Below are positions 20,696 through 30,390 of a stretch of DNA of 64,000 nucleotides, piece after piece (position 1 is the first letter of the stretch; every line of letters starts with the position of its first letter). Made by a program: the position numbers and the translations under genes. The DNA comes from Caldimonas thermodepolymerans. GTDB lineage: Bacteria; Pseudomonadota; Gammaproteobacteria; Burkholderiales; Burkholderiaceae_C. Where the stretch lies: assembly GCF_015476235.1 (NCBI RefSeq), contig NZ_CP064338.1:124001-188000 (forward strand), in the 5' to 3' direction. The notes beneath the pieces were generated by a model. It did no database searches. It was not told the origin of the DNA and worked only from the letters and a program-made list of their open reading frames with translations.

Positions 20696-23600
20696 AGCCG
20701 CCGCCTCCGGGGGTCTCGATCACGAAGCAGTCGCCGGGGCCCATCTCGACCGACCCGATGTGCGTCAGCGCCTGCACGCTGCCGTCGGCGCGCAGCACGT
20801 AGTTGCGTCCCGGCTCGCCGGGGGCGCCGCCGGCCAGGCCGAAGGCCGCCGTCGAGCGGCCGTTGGAGAGGATGGAGGCGGTCATCGGCTCGAGGAAGCG
20901 CACCACGCGCGTGCCGCCGTCGCCGCCGCGGAAGCGGCCCGCCCCGCCGGAGCCGGCGCGGATCTCGAAGCGCTCCAGCCGCACCGGGTAGCGGAACTCC
21001 AGCACTTCCGGGTCGGTGAGCCGCGAGTTGGTCATGTGCGTCTGCACGACGCTGGTGCCGTCGAAGCCCTGCAGCCCGGGGCCGTCGGCGCCGATGTGGA
21101 TGCCCGCGCCGGAGCCGCCGGCGATGGTCTCGTAGTACTGGTACTCGTCGTTGCCGAAGGTGAAGTTGTTCATCGTCGGCTGGCTGCCGGCCAGCACGCC
21201 CAGCGCGCCGTACAGCGCGTTGGTCACGCAGGTCGAGACCTCCACGTTGCCGGCCACCACCGCCGCCGGCGGGCGCGGGTTGAGCATCGAGCCCTCGGGC
21301 ACGATCACCTCGATGGGCTTGAGGCAGCCGGCGTTGAGCGGGATGTCGTCGTCCACCAGGGTGCGGAACACGTAGAGCACCGCGGCCATCGTGACCGCCT
21401 TCGGCGCGTTGAAGTTGTTGGGCATCTGCGCGCTGGTGCCGGTGAAGTCCACCACCGCCGAGCGCTTCTCGCGGTCGATCGTGACGGCGACCCGGATGCG
21501 CGAGCCGTTGTCCAGCGGCAGCTCGAAGCGCCCGCCCTGCGACAGCGACGGATCCAGCCGCGCGATGGCCATGCGCACGCTTTCCTCGGCGTTGTCCTGC
21601 ACGTGCTTCATGTAGGCGCGCACGGTGTCCAGCCCGAACTGCTGCACCATCGCGCGCAGCTCCTGCACGCCCTTCTCGTTGGCCGCGATCTGGGCGCGCA
21701 GGTCGGCAAGGTTCTGCTGCGGGTTGCGCGCAGGGTACGGTCCGCCGGACAGCAGGGCGAGGATCTCCGCCTCGCGCAGGCGCCCGCCCTCGACCAGCTT
21801 GACGTTGTCCAGCAGCACGCCTTCCTCGTCGATGGTCCGCGAGAACGGCGGCATCGAGCCCGGCGTGGTCCCGCCGATGTCGGCATGGTGGCCGCGCGAG
21901 GCCACGTAGAACAGCACCTCGGTGCCCGCCTCGTCGAACACCGGCGTGACCACCGTGACGTCGGGCAGGTGGGTGCCGCCGTGGTACGGGTCGTTGAGCA
22001 CGTAGACGTCGCCCGGGCGCATGTCGGGATTGCGCGCGATCACGGTCTTGATCGACTCGCTCATCGAGCCCAGGTGCACCGGCATGTGCGGCGCGTTGGC
22101 GATCAGGTTGCCCTCGGCGTCGAACAGCGCGCAGGAGAAGTCCAGCCGCTCCTTGATGTTGACCGAGTAGGCGGTGTTCTGCAGGCGCAGCCCCATCTGC
22201 TCGGCGATGTTCATGAACAGGTTGTTGAACACCTCCAGCATCACCGGGTCGACCTCGGTACCCACCGCGTGCTGCCGGCGGCGCGGCTGCACGCGCTTGA
22301 GCTCGAGGTGGTCGCGCCCGGTGAGCGTGGCCTGCCAGCCCGGCTCGACCACGGTGGTCGCGTTGCGCTCGGCGATGATGGCCGGCCCGTCGATCACGGC
22401 GCCGCGCGCCAGGTCCTCGCGCCGGTACAGCCCCGCGTCCTGCCAGCCGTCCTCGGTGTACATGCGCACCACCGCGTGCGCGGCGGGTCGGGAGGGCGGC
22501 GCCGGCTGCCCGGCTTCCTCGGGTGCCTCGCCCGGGCCGATCGCCTCCACCGAGACCGATTCGATGACCAGCGCCTTGTCCGGCATCAGGAACGCGAAGC
22601 GCTTGCGGTAGGCTGCCTCGAACGCGGTGCGGATCTCGTCCAGGCGGCCCAGCGGCACCACCAGCGCGGTGTCGGTGCCGTCGTAGCGCACGTGCACCTT
22701 GGGCAGCAACCGCACCTGCGCGGGCGCGAAGCCCTGGCGCACGATCTCCTCGCGCGCCTCGGCGCCGATGCGCTCCAGCGCGTCGCGCGCGGCGTCCAGG
22801 CCCGCCTCGTCGAGCGGGCGCTCGACCGAGGCCTCGCGCATCGCGATCTGGTCGGCCAGGCCCATGCCGTAGGCCGACAGCACGCCGGCCAGCGGGTGTA
22901 CGAACACGCGCGACATGCCGAGCGCGTCGGCCACCAGGCAGGCGTGCTGGCCGCCGGCGCCGCCGAAGCACTGCAGCGTGTACTGCGTGACGTCGTAGCC
23001 GCGCGCCACCGAGATCTTCTTCACCGCGTTGGCCATGTTCTGCACGGCGATCTGCAGGAAGCCCTGCGCCAGCTCCTCGGGGCTGACGGCACGTCCCGTG
23101 CGCTGCCGCACCTCCTCGGCCAGCGCGGCGAACTTCGCCACCACCACGTCGCGGTCCAGCGGCTGGTCGGCATGCGGGCCGAACACCTTGGGGAAGTAGT
23201 CGGGCTGGATCTTGCCGAGCATCACGTTGGCGTCGGTGGTGGCCAGCGGCCCGCCGCGGCGGTAGCAGGCCGGGCCCGGGTTGGCGCCGGCCGACTCGGG
23301 GCCGACGCGCAGGCGCGCGCCGTCGAAGCTCAGCAGCGAGCCGCCGCCGGCGGCCACCGTGTGGATGCTCATCATCGGCGCGCGCATGCGCACGCCGGCC
23401 ACCTGGGTCTCGAAGGCGCGCTCGAACTCGCCGGCGTAGTGCGACACGTCGGTCGAGGTGCCGCCCATGTCGAAGCCGATCACCTTCTGGTGGCCGCCGG
23501 CCAGCGCGGTGCGCACCATGCCGACGATGCCGCCGGCCGGGCCCGACAGGATCGCGTCCTTGCCCTGGAAGCGGTCGGCCTGCGTGAGGCCGCCGGAGGA

Positions 23601-24326
23601 CTGCATGAAGTACAGCGGCACGCCGGGCATCTCGCGCGCCACCTGCTCGACGTAGCGGCGCAGGATGGGCGACAGGTAGGCGTCGACCACCGTGGTGTCG
23701 CCGCGCGAGACGAACTTCATCAGCGGGCTGACCTCGTGCGAGACCGACACCTGCGTGAAGCCGATCTCGCGCGCCAGCGCCGCGGCGCTGTGCTCGTGCC
23801 GGACGTAGCGGTAGCCGTGCATGAAGACGATCGCGCAGGCGCGGATGCCGTCGTCATGGGCACGCTGCAGGGCCGCGCGCAGCGCCTCGAGGTCCAGCGG
23901 GCGCACCACCTCGCCGTGCGCGCCGATGCGCTCGTCGGCCTCGATGACGCGCTCGTAGAGCAGCTCGGGCAGCACGATGTGGCGATCGAACAGGCGCGGA
24001 CGGTTCTGGTAGGCGATGCGCAGCGCGTCGCGGAAGCCGCGCGTGGTCACCAGCACCGTGCGGTCGCCCTTGCGCTCCAGCAGCGCGTTGGTCGCCACCG
24101 TGGTGCCCATCTTGACGCACTCGACCCGCTCCGGCGTGATCAGCTCGCCCGGCTGCAGGCCGAGCAGCCGGCGGATGCCCTCGACGGCGGCGTCGCGGTA
24201 CTGCTCGGGATTCTCGGACAGCAGCTTGGCGGTGGTGATCGTGCCGTCGGGCCGCTTGGCCACGATGTCGGTGAACGTGCCTCCGCGATCGATCCAGAAC
24301 TGCCAGCGGTTCGTCGAAGTGGTCAT
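20679..24326 (-). CDS. 5-oxoprolinase-type ATP-dependent hydrolase (fused HyuA-HyuB)
   Basis: A 1215-residue protein with the length and architecture of OPLAH-type 5-oxoprolinases. The HyuA half (about 1-685) starts with [15 protein letters not shown] and [13 protein letters not shown], has [16 protein letters not shown], the [13 protein letters not shown] nucleotide-binding motif and [13 protein letters not shown]. The HyuB half (about 690-1215) starts at [15 protein letters not shown] and contains [40 protein letters not shown] and GGGGYG at the end. The family opens a cyclic amide (5-oxoproline or a hydantoin) with ATP. The close OPLAH look favours 5-oxo-L-proline to glutamate, but a hydantoin substrate cannot be excluded. 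It is preceded by a winged-helix regulator and followed by a TRAP binding protein. Confidence 0.93.
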   Translation of the reverse strand: MTTSTNRWQFWIDRGGTFTDIVAKRPDGTITTAKLLSENPEQYRDAAVEGIRRLLGLQPGELITPERVECVKMGTTVATNALLERKGDRTVLVTTRGFRDALRIAYQNRPRLFDRHIVLPELLYERVIEADERIGAHGEVVRPLDLEALRAALQRAHDDGIRACAIVFMHGYRYVRHEHSAAALAREIGFTQVSVSHEVSPLMKFVSRGDTTVVDAYLSPILRRYVEQVAREMPGVPLYFMQSSGGLTQADRFQGKDAILSGPAGGIVGMVRTALAGGHQKVIGFDMGGTSTDVSHYAGEFERAFETQVAGVRMRAPMMSIHTVAAGGGSLLSFDGARLRVGPESAGANPGPACYRRGGPLATTDANVMLGKIQPDYFPKVFGPHADQPLDRDVVVAKFAALAEEVRQRTGRAVSPEELAQGFLQIAVQNMANAVKKISVARGYDVTQYTLQCFGGAGGQHACLVADALGMSRVFVHPLAGVLSAYGMGLADQIAMREASVERPLDEAGLDAARDALERIGAEAREEIVRQGFAPAQVRLLPKVHVRYDGTDTALVVPLGRLDEIRTAFEAAYRKRFAFLMPDKALVIESVSVEAIGPGEAPEEAGQPAPPSRPAAHAVVRMYTEDGWQDAGLYRREDLARGAVIDGPAIIAERNATTVVEPGWQATLTGRDHLELKRVQPRRRQHAVGTEVDPVMLEVFNNLFMNIAEQMGLRLQNTAYSVNIKERLDFSCALFDAEGNLIANAPHMPVHLGSMSESIKTVIARNPDMRPGDVYVLNDPYHGGTHLPDVTVVTPVFDEAGTEVLFYVASRGHHADIGGTTPGSMPPFSRTIDEEGVLLDNVKLVEGGRLREAEILALLSGGPYPARNPQQNLADLRAQIAANEKGVQELRAMVQQFGLDTVRAYMKHVQDNAEESVRMAIARLDPSLSQGGRFELPLDNGSRIRVAVTIDREKRSAVVDFTGTSAQMPNNFNAPKAVTMAAVLYVFRTLVDDDIPLNAGCLKPIEVIVPEGSMLNPRPPAAVVAGNVEVSTCVTNALYGALGVLAGSQPTMNNFTFGNDEYQYYETIAGGSGAGIHIGADGPGLQGFDGTSVVQTHMTNSRLTDPEVLEFRYPVRLERFEIRAGSGGAGRFRGGDGGTRVVRFLEPMTASILSNGRSTAAFGLAGGAPGEPGRNYVLRADGSVQALTHIGSVEMGPGDCFVIETPGGGGYGPQA

Positions 24327-24366
24327 GGAGGGCTCCCTGGTCGGAGGTCTGCGCGTGGGGCCGCGC

Positions 24367-24924
24367 TCAGAGCGAGGCGGCCGCGCGTGCCGCCTGGTCG
24401 TACACGCCGGAGAGCACGCGCAGCAGGCGTGCCAGCTCGCCGATCTGCTGGTTCAGCGCGTCGTCGGCCTTGAGCGCGCTGATCAGGCAGGACTCGCGGA
24501 TCTCGCGGTAGCGCTCGACGTAGTGGCGGCCGAGGTCGGTGGTGGCGTAGGTGACGTCCTTGCCGTTGCGGCTGGACTGCACGACGCCCAGGTTCTGCAG
24601 CTTCTTGAGCGAGTAGTTGATGAGGTGCGTGTCCTCGACGTTCATGATGAAGCAGATGTCCGACAGCCGCTTGTCGCGCGCGCGGTGGTGCACGTGGTGC
24701 AGCACCAGCACGTCCAGCGGCGTCAGCTCGCGCAGGCCGGCGGCCGACATGCAGTGGACGACCCAGCGCGAGAACGCGTTGTTCGAGACGATCAGGCCGA
24801 ACTCGAACTCGCTCAGCTCGCGGCTGCGGGGGGAGACCAGGTGCGCCGAGGAGACGATCCTCTCTGGCGCGATTTCTGCGCTGGCGACGGGCTCGGTGCT
24901 GCTCATCCTGTTCTTTCGGGCCAT
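24367..24924 (-). CDS. MarR-like winged-helix transcriptional regulator
   Basis: A 185-residue regulator. Residues about 45-160 form a MarR-type winged helix: [29 protein letters not shown] is the helix-turn-helix region and [21 protein letters not shown] the wing. The first 35 residues are polar and probably flexible. It is 40 bases upstream of the oxoprolinase gene on the same strand and divergent from dctPQM (257-base gap), so it is well placed to control both, presumably as a repressor relieved by the transported compound. GGAAAGG precedes the ATG. Ligand is unknown. Confidence 0.88.
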   Translation of the reverse strand: MARKNRMSSTEPVASAEIAPERIVSSAHLVSPRSRELSEFEFGLIVSNNAFSRWVVHCMSAAGLRELTPLDVLVLHHVHHRARDKRLSDICFIMNVEDTHLINYSLKKLQNLGVVQSSRNGKDVTYATTDLGRHYVERYREIRESCLISALKADDALNQQIGELARLLRVLSGVYDQAARAAASL

Positions 24925-25181
24925 GGCGAACCTTTCCGGGTCCTCGTGCGCACCCGCGCGGTGCGCGGCGACCCGCCACGGGGCGCCGCCAGCACGGGTG
25001 ACGGAGGAAACTCTAGCTCAGTTTGAAAACAAAATGTCGACAAATCGTTGATAGATCGGGAAAGTACTGATATCACATCGTCGTCAGATCCTTACATTTG
25101 CGTTGGCAAGGTCTGGCCTCGATCTTGCATTTTTCGTGGCCATCCGCGGCAAGCGCCGCGTCCTACCTGCAAGGAGCTTCC
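24925..25181. promoter_or_regulatory. Divergent control region between the winged-helix regulator and dctP
   Basis: This 257-base spacer holds the most AT-rich stretch nearby (about 25012-25100). A perfect 8-bp palindrome TGTCGACA lies at 25035-25042, flanked by A/T runs, and is a candidate operator for the regulator at 24367. A promoter in each direction is expected here; I cannot place -35/-10 boxes with confidence. Confidence 0.4.
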
Positions 25182-26153
25182 ATGTTCAAGAGATCACTTG
25201 CTGCACTCGCTCTCGGTGGCCTGGCGCTCGGCGCCGCGGCCCAGACCAAGTGGGACCTGGCGTCCGCCTATCCGCCGAACAACTTCCACACCGAAAACCT
25301 GGTCCAGTTCGGCAAGGACGTGGCCGAGGCCACGGGCGGGAAGCTGCAGATCACCGTCCACTCCAACGCCTCGCTGTTCAAGGCGCCCGAGATCAAGCGC
25401 GCGGTGCAGGGCAACCAGGTGCAGCTGGGCGAGATCCTGCTGGTCAACTACCAGAACGAATGGCAGCTGTTCGGCGTCGACGGCCTGCCTTTCCTGGCCA
25501 CCAGCTACGCCGAGGCGCGCAAGCTCCACGTCGCGCAGAAGCCGGTGCTGCAGAAGCGCCTCGCCGACCAGGGCATGGTGCTGCTGTACACCGTGGCCTG
25601 GCCGCCGCAGGGCCTGTTCTCGAAGAAGCCGATCAGCTCGCTGGACGACCTCAAGGGCTCCAAGTGGCGCGCCTACAGCCCGTCGACCTCGCGCATCGCC
25701 GAGCTGATCGGCGCGCAGCCGGTCACGGTGCAGGCGGCCGAACTCTCGCAGGCGCTGGCCACCGGCGTGGTCGAGTCGTTCATGACCTCCGGCGCCACCG
25801 GCTACGACAGCAAGGTCTTCGAGCACCTGAAGTACTACTACAACTTCCAGGCCTGGCTGCCCAAGAACGCGGTCATCATGAACAAGCGTGCCTTCGACGC
25901 GCTGGACAAGGCCACGCAGGACGCGGTGCTCAAGGCCGCCGCCGCCGCCGAGGAGCGCGGCTGGAAGGTCTCGGAGGAGAAGGACCGCGAGTACCTCGAC
26001 CTGCTCAAGAAGAACGGCATGGAGATCGTCGAGCCCTCGCCGCAGCTCAAGGAGCAGCTGCGCAAGCAGGTCGGCGAGCCGATGCTCAAGGAGTGGCTCG
26101 AGAAGGCCGGTCCCGAGGGCAAGGCCGTGGTTGAGGCCTTCCAGAAGTCCTGA
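25182..26153 (+). CDS. dctP: TRAP transporter substrate-binding protein DctP
   Basis: A 323-residue periplasmic solute-binding protein. The signal peptide is MFKRSLAALALGGLALGAAA with cleavage near AAA-QT, and the mature chain starts KWDLASAYPPNNFHTEN. The DctP signature is present in the middle: DDLKGSKWRAYSPSTSRIAEL followed by AQPVTVQAAELSQAL. AAGGAG precedes the ATG at 25182; longer in-frame forms would disrupt the signal peptide. It is the first gene of dctP-dctQ-dctM (2 and 10 base gaps). TRAP systems import mainly carboxylates using an ion gradient. The neighbouring oxoprolinase suggests 5-oxoproline or a related cyclic acid as cargo. Confidence 0.95.
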   Translation: MFKRSLAALALGGLALGAAAQTKWDLASAYPPNNFHTENLVQFGKDVAEATGGKLQITVHSNASLFKAPEIKRAVQGNQVQLGEILLVNYQNEWQLFGVDGLPFLATSYAEARKLHVAQKPVLQKRLADQGMVLLYTVAWPPQGLFSKKPISSLDDLKGSKWRAYSPSTSRIAELIGAQPVTVQAAELSQALATGVVESFMTSGATGYDSKVFEHLKYYYNFQAWLPKNAVIMNKRAFDALDKATQDAVLKAAAAAEERGWKVSEEKDREYLDLLKKNGMEIVEPSPQLKEQLRKQVGEPMLKEWLEKAGPEGKAVVEAFQKS

Positions 26154-26155
26154 CG

Positions 26156-26665
26156 ATGCGCCGCCTGCTCGATGCGCTCTACGACGGCGCGGCCTGGCTG
26201 GCGGCCCTGCTGATGGTCGGCACGCTGCTGGCGGTGCTCGCCAGCATGCTCGACCGCATCGTCACCCTGCCGGTGCGCGGCCTCGATGCGTACGCAGGCT
26301 ACTGCATGGCCGGCGCCGGGTTCCTGGCGCTGGCCCACACCCTCAAGCGCGGCGAGCACATCCGGGTCACGCTGCTGCTCAACAGCGTGCGCCCGGCCGC
26401 GCGCCGCGTGCTGGAGCTGTGGTGCCTGGTCATCGCGGTGGTGCTCAGCGGCGCGTTCGCCTTCTACAGCGCGCGCCTGGTGTGGGAGTCGTACCAGTTC
26501 AACGACATCTCCACGGGTTTCGACGCCACGCCGCTGTGGATCCCGCAGCTGTCGATGGCCGTCGGCGGGCTGGTGTTCTTCATCGCCTTCGTCGACGAAC
26601 TGGTCCTGGAGCTGCTGCACAAGCGCGAGCGTCCGGCTTCGGCCGAGCTGAAGTTCAACGAATGA
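26156..26665 (+). CDS. dctQ: TRAP transporter small permease subunit DctQ
   Basis: A 169-residue membrane protein with four predicted spans, matching DctQ. Typical are DAYAGYCMAGAGFLALAHTLKRGEHIRV across span 2 and the loop, and WIPQLSMAVGGLVFFIAFVDEL in the last span. It begins two bases after the dctP stop. DctQ forms the transport unit with DctM. There is nothing odd in length or context. Confidence 0.94.
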   Translation: MRRLLDALYDGAAWLAALLMVGTLLAVLASMLDRIVTLPVRGLDAYAGYCMAGAGFLALAHTLKRGEHIRVTLLLNSVRPAARRVLELWCLVIAVVLSGAFAFYSARLVWESYQFNDISTGFDATPLWIPQLSMAVGGLVFFIAFVDELVLELLHKRERPASAELKFNE

Positions 26666-26675
26666 GCGCACCACG

Positions 26676-27980
26676 ATGAACAACGACCTGGTGATCACGG
26701 TCCTCTTGATCTTCAGCCTGTTCGCGCTGCTGGGCAGTGGCGTGTGGATCGGGCTCACGCTCACCGGCGTGGCCTGGATCGGCATGCAGCTGTTCAGCGC
26801 GCGTCCGGCCGGCGACGCGATGGCCGTGACGATCTGGGGGTCGGCTTCGTCCTGGACGCTCACGGCGCTGCCGCTGTTCGTCTGGATGGGCGAGATCCTG
26901 TTCCGCACCAAGCTCTCGGAGGACATGTTCAAGGGGCTGGCCCCCTGGATGAACCGGCTGCCCGGCCGCCTGCTGCACACCAACGTGATCGGCTGCACCA
27001 TCTTCGCGGCCGTCTCGGGATCGAGCGCGGCCACCTGCGCGACCATCGGCAAGATGGCGCTGCCCGAGTTGAAGTCGCGCGGCTATCCCGACGGCATCAG
27101 CATCGGCACGCTGGCCGGCGCCGGCACGCTGGGGCTGCTGATCCCGCCGTCGCTGATCATGATCGTCTACGGCGTCACGGCCGACGTCTCGATCGCGCGG
27201 CTGTTCGCCGCGGGCGTGCTGCCCGGGCTGATGGTGGCGGCACTGATGATGGGCTACGTGATGATCTGGGCGCTGCTGAACCCGCAGAAGGTGCCCGCGG
27301 CCGACGCCTCGATGCGCTTCGTCGACAAGCTCCGGGCCTCGCGCAGCCTGATCCCGGTGGTGCTGCTGATCCTGGCCGTGCTCGGCTCGATCTACACGGG
27401 CCTGGCCACCGCGACCGAGGCCGCGGGCCTGGGCGTGGTCGGCGCGCTGGTCCTGTCGGCCTGCCAGGGGTCGCTGAACTGGCGCACCTTCCGCGACTCG
27501 CTGATGGGCGCCACGCGCCTGTACTGCATGATCGCGCTGATCCTCTCGGGCGCGGCCTTCCTGACGCTGGCGATGGGCTACATCGGCCTGCCGCGGCACC
27601 TGGCCGAGTGGATCGCCTCGCTCGGGCTGTCGCCGTTCATGCTGATCATGGCCCTGATGGTGTTCTACATCGTGCTGGGCTGCTTCCTCGACGGCATCTC
27701 GGTGATCGTGCTGACCATGGGCGTGGTGCTGCCCATCGTGCAGACCGCCGGCATCGACCCGATCTGGTTCGGCATCTTCCTGGTGCTGGTGGTCGAGATG
27801 GCGCAGATCACGCCCCCGGTGGGCTTCAACCTGTTCGTGCTGCAGGGCATGACCGGCAGGGAGCTGCCGTGGATCGCGCGCGCCTCGGCGCCGATGTTCG
27901 TGCTGCTGGTGGCGGCGGTCGGGCTGCTGTACCTGTTTCCCGGGCTGGCGACCTGGCTGCCCCGCCACATGATGGGCTGA
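26676..27980 (+). CDS. dctM: TRAP transporter large permease subunit DctM
   Basis: A 434-residue polytopic protein with about twelve spans, the elevator-type transport subunit of the TRAP system. Visible family segments are SSWTLTALPLFVWMGEILFRT, VSGSSAATCATIGKMALPEL, AGTLGLLIPPSLIMIVYGVTAD and VVEMAQITPPVGFNLFVLQG. It follows dctQ by ten bases and ends 16 bases before the stop of a convergent histidine kinase gene, with no clear terminator between them. Confidence 0.96.
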   Translation: MNNDLVITVLLIFSLFALLGSGVWIGLTLTGVAWIGMQLFSARPAGDAMAVTIWGSASSWTLTALPLFVWMGEILFRTKLSEDMFKGLAPWMNRLPGRLLHTNVIGCTIFAAVSGSSAATCATIGKMALPELKSRGYPDGISIGTLAGAGTLGLLIPPSLIMIVYGVTADVSIARLFAAGVLPGLMVAALMMGYVMIWALLNPQKVPAADASMRFVDKLRASRSLIPVVLLILAVLGSIYTGLATATEAAGLGVVGALVLSACQGSLNWRTFRDSLMGATRLYCMIALILSGAAFLTLAMGYIGLPRHLAEWIASLGLSPFMLIMALMVFYIVLGCFLDGISVIVLTMGVVLPIVQTAGIDPIWFGIFLVLVVEMAQITPPVGFNLFVLQGMTGRELPWIARASAPMFVLLVAAVGLLYLFPGLATWLPRHMMG

Positions 27981-27996
27981 GCGCCCGCCGAGCCGC

Positions 27997-29499
27997 TCAG
28001 GCGCCGGGGGCGCGGGCGGCCTCGGCTGCCGCGGCCTCCGCGGGGAAGCGCACCGTCACCCGCGTGCCGCGCGACTGCCCGTCGACGGCCGGGCGCGCGT
28101 CGTCGATCACGACCACCGCCTCGTGCTGCTGCGCGATCTCGCGCACGATGGCCAGGCCCAAGCCGCTGCCGTCGACGTCGGTGCCCAGCGCCCGGTAGAA
28201 CGGCTGGAACACCTTCTCGCGCTCGGCCTCGGGAATGCCCGGCCCGGTGTCCTCCACCTGCAGCACGCTGACCTGGCCGAACGGGTCGTTGTACATGCGC
28301 ACCGTCACCGTGCCGCCCTCGGGCGTGTAGAGGATCGCGTTGTCGACCAGGTTGCGCGCCAGCTCCTTGACCAGCAGCGGGTTGCCCAGCACGCGCGGGC
28401 CGCGCGCGTCGGCCTGTTCCGGGTCGGGGCCTTCGTAGCCGAGGTCGATGCGCTTTTCCATCGCGCGCGGGAAGAACTCGTGCACCGCATCCATCGCGAT
28501 GCGTGCCAGCGGCACCTCGTGGCGGTGCGCCAGCTGTCCCTGGTTCTCGGCGCGCGCCAGCGACAGCAGCTGGTTGACCATGTGCGCGGCGCGCTGGCTG
28601 GAGCGCGCGATCTGCCGCAGCGACTTCTTCAGCTCCTGCGGGTCGCGCTGCCCGGCGTCGATCTCGCGCTGCGCGAGCTCGGCCTGCATGCGCAGGCCCG
28701 CCAGCGGGGTCTTGAGCTGGTGCGCCGCATCGGCGAGGAAGTGCTTCTGCGTCTGCAGCGACTGGTCCAGCCGCGCCAGCAGGTCGTTGATCGAGCGCAC
28801 CAGCGGCGCCACTTCCTCCGGCGCCTCGCGCTCGTCGATCGGGCTCAGGTCGTCGCTGCGGCGGCGCCGGATGCGCTGCTGCAGCTCCGACAGCGGCGCG
28901 ATGCCGCGCGACAGCGCCAGCCACACCAGCAGCACCGCCACCGGCAGGATCAGGAACTGCGGCAGGATCACGCCCTTGATGATCTCGGTGGCCAGCTGCG
29001 AGCGCTTGTTCAGCGTCTCGGCCACCTGCACCAGCGCCGGGCCGTCGTCGGGCGCGCTGGCCAGCTGCACCCAGACGTAGGCCACCCGCACCGGCTCGTG
29101 GTGCGTCTCGTCGTTGCGCAGCAGCACCTCGCCGGGGCGCGCCGGCCCGTCATCCGGCACCGGCAGCTCGCGGTCGCCGCTGACGTACTCGCCGCGCGTG
29201 CCGAGCACCTGGAAGTAGACGGTGTCGACGTTGTCGGCGCGCAGGAACTCCGACAGCACGCCGGGCAGCTGTCCCATCGCCCCTTCGGAGGACGCGATGT
29301 GGTGCGCCAGCGCCCGCGCGGTCTCGCGCAGCGCGTGGTCGAACGGGCGGTTGGCGATGTTCTCTGCCACCAGCCAGGTCAGCGCCACGCTCATCGGCCA
29401 CAGCATCAGCAGCGGGGCGAGCATCCAGTCCAGGATCTCGCCGAACAGCGAACGCTGCTCGCGCGGACCGGGGCCGGTCGCGAAGGGTTTGGGCGGCAT
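27997..29499 (-). CDS. Sensor histidine kinase, TctE-like
   Basis: A 500-residue membrane histidine kinase. One span lies near residues 27-46, then a periplasmic sensor region of TctE type (2CSK_N-like, about 48-170), a second span near 172-196, a HAMP-like linker, the HisKA domain with phospho-acceptor His about 260 (DAAHQLKTPLAGLR), and HATPase_c with N-box NAILYTPEGG, DTGPGIP and GSGLGLAIV. The response-regulator gene lies upstream on the same strand with a 27-base gap. TctDE-type systems often sense tricarboxylates. Here the pair sits between a TRAP operon and recA, and the signal is not deducible. The last 15 residues are Ala/Glu-rich. Confidence 0.94.
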   Translation of the reverse strand: MPPKPFATGPGPREQRSLFGEILDWMLAPLLMLWPMSVALTWLVAENIANRPFDHALRETARALAHHIASSEGAMGQLPGVLSEFLRADNVDTVYFQVLGTRGEYVSGDRELPVPDDGPARPGEVLLRNDETHHEPVRVAYVWVQLASAPDDGPALVQVAETLNKRSQLATEIIKGVILPQFLILPVAVLLVWLALSRGIAPLSELQQRIRRRRSDDLSPIDEREAPEEVAPLVRSINDLLARLDQSLQTQKHFLADAAHQLKTPLAGLRMQAELAQREIDAGQRDPQELKKSLRQIARSSQRAAHMVNQLLSLARAENQGQLAHRHEVPLARIAMDAVHEFFPRAMEKRIDLGYEGPDPEQADARGPRVLGNPLLVKELARNLVDNAILYTPEGGTVTVRMYNDPFGQVSVLQVEDTGPGIPEAEREKVFQPFYRALGTDVDGSGLGLAIVREIAQQHEAVVVIDDARPAVDGQSRGTRVTVRFPAEAAAAEAARAPGA

Positions 29500-29526
29500 C
29501 AGGAGACGGGTCGCAGCGGCGGACGG

Positions 29527-30198
29527 TCAGTTGGGGATCTTCTCCAGGCAGTACCCCAGGCCGCGCACGGTGGCGATGCGCACCGGCCCCTGCTCGATCT
29601 TCTTGCGCAGGCGATGGATGTAGACCTCGATCGCGTTGTTGCTGACTTCCTCGCCCCACTCGCACAGCCGCTCGACCAGCTGGTCCTTGCTGACCAGCCG
29701 CCCGGCGCGCTGCAGCAGCACTTCCAGCAGGCTCAGCTCGCGCGCCGACAGCTCGATCATCTGGTCGTTCATGTAGGCGACCCGGCCGGTCTGGTCGAAG
29801 GTCAGCGGCCCGTGGCGGATCACGCTGGAGGCCACCCCCAGCCCGCGGCGCGTCAGCGCGCGCACGCGCGCTTCCAGTTCCGCCAGCGAGAACGGCTTGG
29901 CCATGTAATCGTCGGCGCCCAGGTCCAGGCCCTTGACGCGCTCCTCGACGCTGTCGGCCGCGGTGAGGATCAGCACCGGGGTGGTGGCGCCGCGCGCGCG
30001 CAGGCGCTTGAGCACTTCCAGCCCGTGCATCTTGGGCAGGCCGAGGTCCAGGATGACGAGGTCGAATTCGTGCGAGGACAGGGCGGCGTCGGCCTCGGTG
30101 CCGGTGCCGAGCTGGTCGACCGCGTAGCCCGAGCTGCGCAACGAGCGCAACAGCCCGTCGGCGAGCACTTGATCGTCTTCGGCGATCAGGATGCGCAT
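29527..30198 (-). CDS. OmpR/PhoB-family response regulator, TctD-like
   Basis: A 223-residue two-domain response regulator. The receiver domain (about 1-115) has the acidic pair in AEDD, phospho-acceptor Asp51 (VILDLGLP) and the Lys of AKPFS. The winged-helix effector (about 125-220) ends with the OmpR-type YIHRLRKKIEQGPVRIATVRGLGYCLE. The ATG at 30198 has AGGAGA six bases upstream. It forms an operon with the histidine kinase that follows and diverges from recA. The target genes are unknown. Confidence 0.95.
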   Translation of the reverse strand: MRILIAEDDQVLADGLLRSLRSSGYAVDQLGTGTEADAALSSHEFDLVILDLGLPKMHGLEVLKRLRARGATTPVLILTAADSVEERVKGLDLGADDYMAKPFSLAELEARVRALTRRGLGVASSVIRHGPLTFDQTGRVAYMNDQMIELSARELSLLEVLLQRAGRLVSKDQLVERLCEWGEEVSNNAIEVYIHRLRKKIEQGPVRIATVRGLGYCLEKIPN

Positions 30199-30338
30199 TC
30201 CTTGTCTCCTGCAGCTTGGGTATCGTCGTTGGCGTGGGCGCTGCAATGGCCGATTGTAGGTGCCGCGCCGCCGGCTGCACGTTGCGGCGCCGCAAGGCCG
30301 TGCCGGCCCGTGTGCGGCATGTCCCTGGCGCCCGATTA

Positions 30339-30354
30339 CTGTACAAACATCCAG
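30339..30354 (+). promoter_or_regulatory. LexA (SOS) box of recA
   Basis: CTGTACAAACATCCAG fits the CTG-N10-CAG consensus of the LexA operator used in gamma- and beta-proteobacteria. It lies 36 bases before the recA ATG. A GATAAT sequence at 30362-30367 with TGTACA 16 bases before it could be the promoter, in which case the box overlaps the -35 region, a classical repressor position. Confidence 0.85.
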
Positions 30355-30390
30355 CTTCTGCGATAATGCACCGGATCTTTGGAGAACCGA

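Noticed and set aside
20529-24473. A 1314-codon open frame on the plus strand, antisense to the oxoprolinase gene
   Set aside because: Its translation is dominated by Arg, Ala, His, Gly and Val with no domain pattern. It results from the strong third-position GC bias of the real minus-strand gene.
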